Shown here: positions 48,301-60,300 of the stretch, piece after piece
Position numbering within the stretch: position 1 is the first letter of the stretch
Layout of the letters: each line of letters opens with the position of its first letter
Origin: Linanthus parryae
Lineage: Eukaryota > Streptophyta > Magnoliopsida > Ericales > Polemoniaceae
DNA: 64,000 bases
Direction: 5' to 3'
Assembly: GCA_023055425.1 (NCBI GenBank)
Contig: JALGPY010000012.1
Coordinates: 11,281,922-11,345,921 of the forward strand
Program-made: the position numbers and the translations under genes
Notes under the pieces: model-generated
The model's input: only the letters and a program-made list of their open reading frames with translations
What the model was told of the DNA's origin: nothing
Database searches by the model: none

Positions 48301-51300
48301 TTCAGTTTAGGCTTCCAAATTGGGCTTGCCTTCTCCAGCCGGTGAATGGCTGTTGCATCAAAGATACTTTCAAATAAGTCAAGGCACAAATGTTAGACGG
48401 TCAGAAGTATGAGTGCTGATGAGCCAAGCCGAGTATTAGCATATTCAAGCTTCTTTATTTAATCTTTAGCGAGTTCCAGTTTCCGAAAAGATTAATGAGC
48501 CAAGTATGAGCAGTGTTTGTCTGTGCTAATCCTCGATCTCATTTACGAGTCATAAGGAACCGAAAAAATGTATATTTGCTTAGTTCTGGCAGTTGTGGTT
48601 GAGTCTCATGATGCTGCACCCAAACTGGATGTAGCCAAGTGTAGTTCGCTAGCTTCTTTGCCTCCTTCGAATGACAATGAAATGTTGGAGTTTTGGGAAA
48701 TATTTGCTCTTATCTTGTAATGGTGAGGACCCATATGCTATGAGACTCTTTTCATTTCATTCAAGATGAGAGCAGTCTCAGAAGTTTCACACATCTGTGG
48801 TCAAGGCTCCCGTTCAAAGTTGGACAGAGAATAAAAGAAAGGGAGCTCAGCTGATTCTTACACTATTACATTTTTACCCTTACACTAGTTTTTCGTACAG
48901 ATTTTTGCCCTAAAGCTCTCTTTTTCTGCACCCCAGTAACTCTCTCTCAACTGTACCCAATTTTTCTATAGTTGTTGCCTCTCCTCTATCCCTTCTGCAA
49001 CTCTTTCTTCATGTCCTTCCTTTCACTGCATGAAATCAATTCAAATGAGTGTGTTCTTGCTTTCTTTCATTCTTATTCTGTCAAAGAGGTCACACACTTT
49101 CTTTGGTCCAAGTACAATGTATTGGATGTTTGAAGCATATCCGAATGGAAAAGAAACTGGGTTCTGAGTCGACGAGATTGAAATTGTGCATCGAAAACGA
49201 CCCTTGTTGGTGAACGGAGAGCTCGTGATTTCTGCATGGCCGAATAAAATGAATGGGAATTCGTAAGTGGTGCCTCTGATCTGCAATTCCTGCACGCATC
49301 ACGCTATCCCCTTTCAATCTCCTACTCAAATCTCATACTCAATCTTCTCTTTCGTTTCTTTGATCACACACTTGAAGTTTAAAGATCTGTCTGTTAACAA
49401 AATAGAACCCAGATGGAGATTCTTTAATGCTTAAAAGAGAGAAGAAATTGAGGCTTGAGTTGGCGGTGCTGTAGTTTGGCCAGAAAATGAAGAACAGTGG
49501 GAGGAAGACCGGAGATGAGAGGGATAGAGAGAGAGAGAGAGTAGGTGGGGGCCTTCTTAAGTGATAAATGCCATAGAAGAGTCAACATCGTGTCAATAAA
49601 TAAGGGGTAAAATGGTCTTGACAATTAAAAGCTAGTGTAAGAGGCTTTTTTACTAGTGTAAGAATCACCTCCCAAAAAGAAGTTGGAATCTTCCGTAAAT
49701 TATGAAGCAAAAGTAGTTAGTTGGAGTAGTTAGGCGGTTCTTTATTTCAATATTCATTTTTCCATTGTTCTACCTCTTTGGGAGGATTTTATTTTTAGTA
49801 AATTAATGTATATTTGCTTAGATGAATATAATCCTAATTTAAATGTGTAAGAATGTATTAACTGTGAAAATATAACTTAATTAGAATGAATAACTTGCAT
49901 ACATGTGCAATGGACATTTGTTACTGTGTATTTTGTTATGTACATAAATAACTTCAAGTAGTTCAATAGTCATGTAACCGAGTCAGCTCACAAGGTACTG
50001 AACATATGAGCCGACGAGCCTTAAGGAGCTGAGCTTCCTTGCTCTGCTTACTGAACTAAGAAGCCAAGCCCAGATGAGCTTATATTATGCTGAGGACCAA
50101 GCTGTTCTTAACTGCCTTGACTTGCTTGTAGGCCTAATTTGGAGTGTTATTGAACTGTGTACTAGATTCAGTCTTCTTGTGACCGGAACTGCTTGCTGTT
50201 CTCACTTCAGGTCTTCTCTTCTTGCGGGGAAATTCTTGAAGTACGTCTAATAAAAGACCATACAGGCAACTCAAAGGTTTCAACTCTTTTTCTAAAAGCT
50301 ACCTTGTTCCTACTTTTGTTATGTGACTCTTCTCTCAGTTAATCATCATTTCGATGTCTTTTTTGATTTGACTTATTTCAGGGATTTGGATTTCTCCGTT
50401 TCCGACAGAAAGAGGCTGCTGATAAAGCTATAAAGGAAAAAGCTGGGTCTATGGTAAACCCTTACTTGATTGAATTATGGCATTATGCTAATCAGTCACG
50501 TGGTTGTCTTTTCCCCATAGCTTTGTTGAGACTGAAGATTCAGTTATTGTCTTTTCGTCTATTTACTTAGTACTGACAGAATTGCTGTTTATTTCAATTG
50601 ATGTTGTTTGGTGCACACTCTATCTATCTGTCTGTCTGTCTGTCTATTGCACTACATTAGTCTTCAAAAATTAACAGTCATTTGAAATTATTTTGTTAGT
50701 AACGAGTACAAAAAGATGCTCATTTGACAATAGCAACACAAAGATTAGTAGCGAAATCATTGTCCAAGATTTGTAAGACTAGTCTTGTTACCCACTTGTA
50801 AGAGCCTTTAGTATGAAGATTCTGTCTGGTAACAACTCTTTAGTATGAAGACCTGCGAGATCTAAACGTCCTGTACAATTTTCATAATCTGTTGGCTCTT
50901 TATGTTTCAGGTTGATGGAAAACAGATCGGCGTTCTTCCATCAAATGAACAGAACACCTTGTATCTTGGAAACCTTCATAAAGGTTTGTCTGAATTTTGG
51001 ATAGTGACTAGTTCCAGTTAGTACATTTCTGAACTTCATAAGCGAGCCTTTTAGTTTTTTGTGAGTTGGTTTTTTTGAGTTCGTGAGACATCCATATATC
51101 CTATAATATGATCTCAAGTCAATGTCATCTTTGACTGTTGCTTTTGTAACATATTCTCTATCAAGAGGATGACCTCTTATGTTCCTAAAAAAAGAGGATG
51201 ACCTCTATCAGCCCATGGGATGTCGAATGAAACAATCTAGTATTGCCTTTGTTTTATTGCATAGGATAAAAAGAAATCCTACCCTGCGAATCCTCCCAGC

Positions 51301-54300
51301 TGGTTTCACTTTGCTGTTATAACTTTTGCCAGAGGGAAGAAGGTGGATGTAAGTCAATAGCTCTCTAGTAATAAAATTGCTCTAGTGCAGTCTTTGTTTT
51401 ATTGAAGCCCACAAGGAGAATCGTCCTGCAAATCCTTTCAGCTGGTTTCAGTTGGGAGCTTGGTCAACTCCCAAAATGTCCACTTCTCCCATCCCCATCA
51501 GCAGTCCACCTCTGTCTCTTCCTCACTTACGGGTCCAGTGAACCCCACACACTTGGCCCAGTATCATCTTAATTTTAAAACAAATGCTGCTCTTATTTTA
51601 TTGCATGCCTCTTTGTATGTTTTTGGTTCGAATACATCATAATGATCACGGTTTTTCTTGAGTGACAGATTGGACTGCGGATGAGTTTGACAAGATTGTA
51701 CGACAGGTAAATGTTTAGAGGTTTTGTAATTCGGGAGGATTGATACTTAGCTTGGTTTCTTAACTCTGTTGCTTTGTAGGCATTTCCAGAAGTTGTTTCT
51801 GTGGAGCTTGCAATGCCATTTAGCACTGGGGACAGCAAAGTTGGTCAAAAGAAACATAATCGCGGCTTTGCTTTTGTGAAGTTCTCAAGTCATTCTGTAA
51901 GTCTCCCTTTTCTTAGCATGGCTGGTGATCTTATTTATCTCCAGTTGGTCCTTCTGTTGTTTGACAATTACACATCTTGTTGCGTCTGAAATCCTACAGG
52001 GCAGAAGCTCAAGTCTTGGGTTTTGATTCTGGGTCCCAGCATCGCTTTGTTCTCTCCTGTGTCTATTATCGCGATTCTAATATAAATTGGGTCTAATGGC
52101 ACATACCGTTCTTCACATCCCTTACATAAAAAAAGTCAATATCAAATAACCTACTTCTCACAAAATTGAGAATCATAATTGAGTGAAGTGTGGGTCTCTA
52201 GTTCAAAAGAACATCTTCCCTACTATATGCATCAAATTCCCCACTTCATCTGCAACAGTCTATCAGTGAATTTCAAGATTTGATCTTCTCAATGCAAGTG
52301 GAGTCCCGGTCCTGGATGAACCAAACAATTTTGCACTCCATAATTATGGGTTCGGGCTGGACTTGGTAGTGTCACTCATTCGAGCAAAATTTTCCTCCAC
52401 TTTTCTTGCCTAAACCATCAGTTCTCCATCTATTTTAGTGTGACCCAAAACATTTTAGGTTTCTGAATATCGCTCACCTCTTGGAGCTTTAAGTGGAATA
52501 CCGTTCTGCAAGTGTCAATCACTTCACTAGATTATCGCTCACCTCTCTGTTGCAAGCGGCCACAGCCATCTTCTTTTGCAGTATCTAAACCGAAATATTA
52601 TTGAAATGACAATATAAGTATCCATGGGACTAGGTTAATTTTCCTTTTGATATGATAAAATGTGGTGGGGGATGGGTTCTAATGCTGGCTGGGAGACTCC
52701 ATATGCATGGAAAGTACATCTACTTTCCTGCGAACATTTGTTTATGATACAACATTGTCGTGAATACCAGACAATCTACTATGTATGAATGAATGCATGG
52801 TTTGATGCCAAAATGAGATACCTACCTTTATATTTGTTAAAATAATATTATATAAATAAAAACAGTCACCCTTCTGTTTCAGAAATATATTTCTAGTCAC
52901 AGTATTACTATACTTTAGTCATAGCTTCTCTGGTCAGGGTTTCTTTCTTATTCAGTTAAGTGTTTTGTTCCGTTTAATATTGTGTCCAGCCACCAATGAT
53001 AGTATGTTATAAGATTTATCATCTTTTATAAGATTTATTATCTTTTAGGGCCGTTTGCAAAAATTGCAGTCCAATTCCATATCTGGGATGATACTTCTAA
53101 TCTGTCCTGTACTTTTACCCTTTACTTTTCTTGGAGAACGTTGAAAATCTATTTTATCGTATGTGATAAGTGGGACATTAGTTTTGGGCTCCACAAAGTA
53201 GTAAGGGTAGCTATTCTTGTAGTCTAGATATTGCTCTTTGGGTGATGCTTAAATCTTCTTCTTTTTGAGTTCATCGTGTTAATGATGAGTGTGGGTAGGC
53301 TTCCATTAGGTGGAGGGTGTGGAAAATATTTACAGGTCCTTGACTTGGTCGATCTTTGTTAACCTGTATTGGTTTGGAACTTTGGATAGTGGAGAAGTTG
53401 GTATGCTGGATTATTTTTGGGAAAATAAAATCAGTACCGATCTCTGTAACCCGAGTTTTGACTCGTATGTTACAGGTCTGAGGTTCAGTGCTTTCTTAAC
53501 CGAAAAGAAAAGAAAAGTGTTCCATGTAAGCAAGAACAAATAACGGGTTTGTTATAAGTGGATCTAATTTGTGAAATTCACAACATTAAGTTAGGCGAAT
53601 TGTTATCAGATTTAGGTTTGTTCAATTTTAAGAGAGTTCTAAAATTCTGGGCATGCCATGTCCCTTGTATTGGAATAATTTCGTGCTTATGCTTGCAATG
53701 CAGAGTACTTTCTATTGAGAGATATAAGGATGGATCTGTTAGTATAAGCAAAGTGTAAGGGTAATTGTGTCATTTAGAGTAGAGAGGTTGTTAGAGTTTG
53801 TTATAATAGTGAAGTGGTATGTATATATACAGGTCATGTACTGTATTGAAAGATGAATAAAAAGAATCTTTTCATTTCTCACTTTCCTCTTCTCTCTCTC
53901 TTTCTGGTTCTGTAAACCTAATTCTCAACATGGTATCAGAGCTCTTTTGAAGCTCGTCGCTCTTCTTTTTTCTTCGATTTCTCATCTTCTGAGTCGATTC
54001 TGGTCATGACTTCGTCTTCTTCGTCGTTAGCTCCGGCTAATTTCACCGGCGTGTCCACGGTTGGTTCACTTCCGTCAGGCCTTGTGTTCCTCATCGCGAA
54101 TCTCAAATCTCAAATCCTTGGTGCAATTGAAGCTTGATGCCTCAAATTACTGCATCTGGCGTGCGCAAATGGAAACTGTGCTTCAGGCCAATGATCTTCT
54201 TGAGTTTGTACTTGGCAAAGTGCCTTCTCCGCCTTCACCGACGGTGATTTCAGATCCAAGTGGTGAGATACACTCTTCATCTTCTGCGTTTCTGCAATGG

Positions 54301-57300
54301 AAATCCATCGATCAACACCTTAAGAGTTGTTTAATTGCTTCTATCTCTGCGCCTATTCTGCCTTTGATTTTGCATCTTCCACATGCTTCTTCAATTTGGT
54401 CAAGTCTTGAAGCTAGGTTTGCATCTCTTTCGCGGTCACATATTCATCAATTGAAGTTGCTTTTGTGTACTATTGAGAAGAATGAGTTGTCTATGGAGCA
54501 GTATTTGAACAAAATCAAGTCTCTAGTTGATAGTTTGCTTCAGGTTAATGAAGTAGTTTCTGAAGAGGATTTAGTTCTTTACATACTCAAAGGTCTGCCA
54601 TATGAGTATGAACATTTTCGTGCTGGTATTCGAGTGAGATCTGCTCCTGTTACTGTGGCTGAGCTTAGCTCTTTATTGCTTACTGAAGAATTGATTAAAT
54701 CCATGTCTAAGATTCATGTTTCTGCACCACCTCAGTGTAATACAGTTGTAGCTGACATGTCTGTTGATGCTCAAGCCTGTTTTGCTGGTTCTTCTAGACC
54801 TCACTATAATGCAGCTACTTCTAAGTCTCACTTTTCTACACCTGGTTTGCCTGGTACTGGTTCTGTTTCACCTTATTATGCCACCACACCTCAACAATAT
54901 GGTTCTAAACCTAGCAGTAGAGGTAGAGGTTCTGTCTACAATGGTGTGGTCTGTCAGATTTGTGGAAAAGGAAGACACTCCGCACTTAACTGTTGGCATA
55001 GGTTGAATACTACACAGTTTGCTGCTACCAAACCAAGGCCCAGACCTCAGGGCATGATTGCTACCACTGTTGGTATACCTCCATCTGGCTTTGTCTCCTC
55101 TGCTGGTTATTATCCTATGGCAGCTGCTTCTTATGGTCCTTCTCCATCTCATATGCCACCATTGCTGCCTACTCCTGGTTCTCCTTCATTATCAGTGTCC
55201 TCTCCACCATGGCTGCTGGATTCAGGGGCTAATAATCATGTGACAAATACTACCAGTCATCTTACTAATGTTCTCCCTTATAATGGACCTGATACTGTGG
55301 CTGTTGGTAATGGAGCAGCTATACCTATTTCAAGTACAGGACAGGGTACTATTTCTACTCCTCATTCTATTTTTAAGCTTCATAATGTGCTTCATTCACC
55401 TAGTTTTACTTCCAATCTTTTGTCTATTTCCAAACTTCTGATAATAACTGCACAGTGATTTTAAACTCTCTTGGTTATGTTATTCAGGACAACATAACCA
55501 AGAATACACTGTGTCAGGGCCCCTGTGATCATGGTTTGTATGCTATTCCATCTTCCATTTCTTCAACTATCGCTCCAGCTCAGTCTTATTCTGCTTCAGT
55601 CTCTTCTGGTGTTCCAGCCCCTTCTGTTTGGCACATGAAGCTTGGTCATCCATCTGAGAAGGTGTTCAATTTTTTAGCTAATATGTTGCATTTTCCTAAA
55701 CAGTCTTCCACTCATGTGTGTGAACACTGTTGTATTGCAAAAAGTCACAAATTGCCATTTTCTAATTCAGTGTCTAAAACTACTCATTTGTTTCAACTTG
55801 TGCATGCTGATGTATGGGGTCCCTCCCCTGTTGAATCTTCTCAACATTTCAGATATTACTTGATTTTTATTGATGATTTTAGTCGGTTTTGTTGGCTATA
55901 TCCCCTCAAAACCAAATCTCAAGCTTTTGCTTCTTATCAGCACTTTACTAGCATGGTCTCAACTCAATTTAAAACTTCTGTTCAAGTTTTTAGAACAGAT
56001 AATGGGGGTGAATTCTTAAGCACTGATTTTGCTTCCTTTCTTCTCACTCATGGGACTATTCATCAATTGACTTGTCCTCACACTCCAGAACAAGCTGGGA
56101 GGGTGGAGAGAAGACATAGGCATATTGTGGAGGTAGCTGTTGCTCTTCTACATCAAGCCCATCTTCCTCTAACCTATTGGTTAGATGCTGTTGCCACAGC
56201 TAATTTTTTGATTAATAGATTACCTAAATCTACTTTGGCTTTTAAGTCATCTTATCAACTTCTTTTAAACTCCAGACTATACCTTTCTTAAACCATTTGG
56301 GTGTTTGTGTTTTCCATGGCTCAGGCCTTATTCTACACACAAACTGGTTCCCAGATCTTCAAAATGTATCTTCCTTGGGTATTATGCTCATACAAAAGGG
56401 TATAGGTGTTTGGATTTAGCTACACATGTAGTGTACACTTCTAGACATGTGACTTTTTATGAACATCTCTTTCCATATGGAAACATTGCATCATTTTCTA
56501 CACCAGAGTCTATGTCTGCTATAAATGCATTTTTCACAAATCCTTTTTTATCTTCTGCTTCGGCTGAGCTTCCTGTTGTTTCTGTATCTCCCTCTGTGAC
56601 TTCCACTCCTGTTTCTCCTTCTCCTGGTGTATCTTCCTCCTCTTCTTCATCTTCCCATTCTTCACGACCATGTACTGTACCTGAAAATTCTCACTCTATG
56701 GTGACAAGATCTAAGGTGGGTGTACTCAAACCCAATCCTAGATATCAGGCTCATTTAACAGCCACAAATTATTTGACCACAGAACCTACTACTTTCAATC
56801 AAGCAAATTCTTGCTCTCATTGGCAGCAAGCCATGTCTGAAGAATACACAGCTTTGATTCAACAGCACACTTGGGTTTTGGTACCCTTACCTGCAAACAG
56901 AAAACCTATTGGTTGCCGATGGATATACAAAATTAAGAGAGCTCCAGATGGGTCTATCTCCAGGTATAAGGCTAGGTTGGTGGCTAAGGGGTATTTACAA
57001 GAATTGGGGTGGATTACACTGACACCTTCAGCCCAGTAGCTAAACATGTCACCGTTAGAGTGGTCTTCTCTTTGGCTTTATCTCAACAGTGGCCTATTAG
57101 ACAATTAGATGTATCTAATGCCTTCCTTCATGGCGATTTTTCAGAAGAAGTTTACATGTCTCAACCAGATGGGTTCATTCATCCACAGTACCCACATCAT
57201 GTGTGCAAATTGCAACGGTCACTTTATGGGCTCAAACAGGCTCCAAGGGCCTGGTACCAGAAATTGTCTAATTTTCTGGTGAATCTTGGTTTTGTTCCAA

Positions 57301-60300
57301 GAGTGGCTGACACCTCTTTATTTGTTCTCAAAACTCCTTCTACATTGGTGCTGATTTTGGTATATGTAGATGACATTCTCCTCACTGGGAGTAATCCAGA
57401 AGCTGTTAGCTCTATTCTTCACTCCATGCAGCAGCACTTTGCTCTTAAAGATATGGGTCTTGTGCATTATTTTCTTGGTATTGAAGTGACCAAGTCTTCA
57501 AGTGGAGTGGTATTACATCAGACTAAGTATACAAAAGATTTACTTCACAAAGCTGGTTTAGCTGACAGTAAGCCAGTGGTTACTCCTACTTATGTGGCTT
57601 CATCTGCTAATTCTGCTCAGTCTGAGATTGGTTCTCTTACTCCTGTGGACTCTGGATCTGTTACCTGGTTCAGGAGTTTGGTTGGTGCTTTGCAATATCT
57701 CACTGTCACTCGACCAGATGTACAATTTGCTGTTAATGTACTATGTCAACACATGCACACTCCATCAGCTGAACACTTTCAACATCTCAAAAGAACTCTC
57801 AGGTATCTCAAAGGCACCTTAGGCCAAGGTCTTTTGTTTACATCTTCTAGCCTCCCTTTTCAAATCTCTGCCTATAGTGATGCTGATTGGGCTGGGTGTA
57901 AAGCTGATAGAAGGTCCACCACTGGGTATTGTGTCTTTCTTGGACCTAACTTAGTGTCCTGGTGTTCTAAAAAGCAACCTACAGTTGCTAGATCCACTAC
58001 TGAGGCAGAGTACAGGGCTCTTGCAACTGTCGCAGCTGAGGTAAAATGGCTTTCTTACTTGCTTAAAGATCTACATATTCCTTTTCTGCAACCACAGTTG
58101 CTGTGTGATAATGTGTCAGCTATTGCTTTGGCTTCCAATCCTGTGTTTCATGCCAGAACGAAGCATATAGAAATTGACTATCACTTTGTGAGAGAAATGG
58201 TGGTTGCTCAGCTACTTCACATCACTCATGTTTCTTCTCCAGTTAGCTGATATTTTCACAAAGTCTTTGTCTCATTCTGTGTTTTGTTGTTTGAAGGACA
58301 AACTGCAACTCACATTTGTTAAGTGAGTTTTGTTTGAGGGGGCATATTGAGAGATATAAGGATGGATCTGTTAGTATAAGCAAAGTGTAAGGGTAATTGT
58401 GTCATTTAGAGTAGAGAGGTTGTTAGAGTTTGTTATAATAGTGAAGTGGTATGTATATATACAGGTCATGTACTGTATTGAAAGATGAATAAAAAGAATC
58501 TTTTCATTTCTCACTTTCCTCTTCTCTCTCTCTTTCTGGTTCTGTAAACCTAATTCTCAACACTTTCTTATGGCATCTTTTTGGATCCATGCCGAGTGAG
58601 AAAAATTGCAAATAAGTGAGAATTATACTTTGTGAGTAAGGGCACTGGTCCTTCAACAGGATATGCGAACCAAAGAAATCCTACCTGAATATTAAAATTG
58701 AACATTGAACGCTGGACATTCCCCCAGTAATCTTGAATTGTCTTTTGACAGAATTGGGGGGTAGTACGATTTCTGTTTTCCTTGAAGTCTTTACTCTTTA
58801 TACTTCAATACTCCTCAGCCTGGCGTGGATGGCACGGGGCCCACCTATAGTGCTTACTGTTTGATATCAAGTAAACATGATTGATCAACACAGTGCCAAC
58901 AAAAAATCATATAACCCGTAATTTAACAGTTCCACCGAGCCATCATTACTTATGCAAATCAAAGCATTGATGCATAAATGTTTAGCCGCACCAAATAAAT
59001 GAAGTTCCTTTCAAATATGCTTGCTCAGACTAATGTACCAACATGCTACTAATATTATCCTCTGGAGGCTTAACACTTCAAACATCTATTCAATCATTCT
59101 AAAATCTAGAAATTTGAACATGCCTCCTTGGGAATTCTAAATCACAGGCTGCGGCACGAGCATACCGGGCTGGTTCCCAGTCGGATTTTCTTCTTGGTGG
59201 CAACTGTCATCCAGCAGTGGAATGGGCTGAGCAGAATCCTGAAGTTAGTCCAGAAGAGCTTGCTAAGGTACGCTACTTTCGGGTGGAAGCAATGTTTTAA
59301 ATTCGGATTATTGGTCTCTTACTTTGTCTTTATTCATGGACTTGACAGGTGAAAACAGCTTTTGTTAGAAATCTTCCTGAAGGTGCAGATGAAAAGTACT
59401 TAAGGGAACTGTTTGAACCACATGGAAAGGTCTGACATACTGCTACTTTTGTTGATTATATGTTTATTACAAAATGTACATTAGTTAACTTATGATGTTA
59501 TTTTTCATTAATTTTCAGTTGGAGAAAGTGGTTCTATCGAAGAAGGGCCGCTCCCCAATCGGATTTGTTCACTTTGATAAACGACCAGTGAGTTTCACAC
59601 AAATCCTTCACTTACTGAATGTGATTCTGCTTGGTTAGTGTTGCAAAGATAGTGATTCTTATTTGTTTTGCTTTCTCTCTGCGCCATAGCAGTGATTAAG
59701 CTAACAAAAACTGTATAACATGTGAATTGTTGCCCATTGAGTTGTGTACTGTTATGTGGTTCATGTGTAAGTAGCTAGATACCGTTCCCTCGATTTCTCT
59801 TAAACAAACCCTTCTTTTAGTAAACTACTTTTGGCCCCATTGCCTAGTGTGCGCACATAATTTCAGAAACAATATTGTTGAGAATGCTGATTGTATCTTG
59901 CAATATTGGGAAAAAGAGTACTCTTTACAGATAACATGAATGCACCAACATATATAATCTGGTGTACTTCTTGATAGCTAGAACTGTAAGACCCAATGTT
60001 CTCAACAAATTAGATCTTAAAGGTCTATTTCCTGACTTTGTAACTGAGAATACTGGCTGGTTGTACTTTTTCCCGACCTGGCTGGCAGATGTATTTTCTA
60101 AAAAAAAGAATGTAATATTTGTATCTTGCTCTTGTATACTGATTAGAAACTATTTTCTCTTGTGCTTAATCATTGGTATATTTTGTCTGACCATTTAAGT
60201 TTGTAACCAGGACCTTGACAAAGCAATCAAGCAAATGAATGGGAGAACAGTTGTGGGGCCGAAGGGAGGGCCTTCATATGCGCTTATGGTAATTCGTAAT

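Larger units (their letters stand above)
45605..50210 (+). other. 4.6-kb intron splitting RRM1
   Basis: Separates the RRM1 RNP2 exon from the short exon carrying VFSSCGEILEVRLIKD. Contains a Mutator-like element (46469-47333), a small hairpin (47656-47719), a TIR element (48852-49667) and otherwise AT-rich, non-coding sequence including a TCGACCCACTTAAGAGT direct repeat (47734, 47765). Confidence 0.8.
53713..58562 (+). mobile_element. copia-B: complete Ty1/copia element, sense in host intron
   Basis: 4850 bp with two 218-bp LTRs (53713-53930 and 58345-58562) that I find identical, flanked by CTTTC duplications (53708-53712, 58563-58567). Interior order is gag, protease, integrase, RT, RNase H. 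The LTR carries a TATATATAC promoter-like word and AATAAA. LTR ends are TATTGAG...CTCAACA, so the canonical TG start is TA in both copies. Identical LTRs imply recent insertion. Short LTRs and gag type suggest the Ale lineage, not verified. Confidence 0.95.
51897..59147 (+). other. 7.25-kb intron hosting copia-B
   Basis: Lies between the RRM2 RNP1 exon and the exon starting AAARAYRAG. Without copia-B and one target copy it is about 2.4 kb. The remainder (51897-53707, 58568-59147) shows no further exon: RRM2 reads through the junction in phase. Confidence 0.85.

Noticed and set aside
49041..49329. Minus-strand frames inside the TIR element at 48852-49667 as a transposase
   Set aside because: Short, overlapping, and without a recognisable transposase motif.
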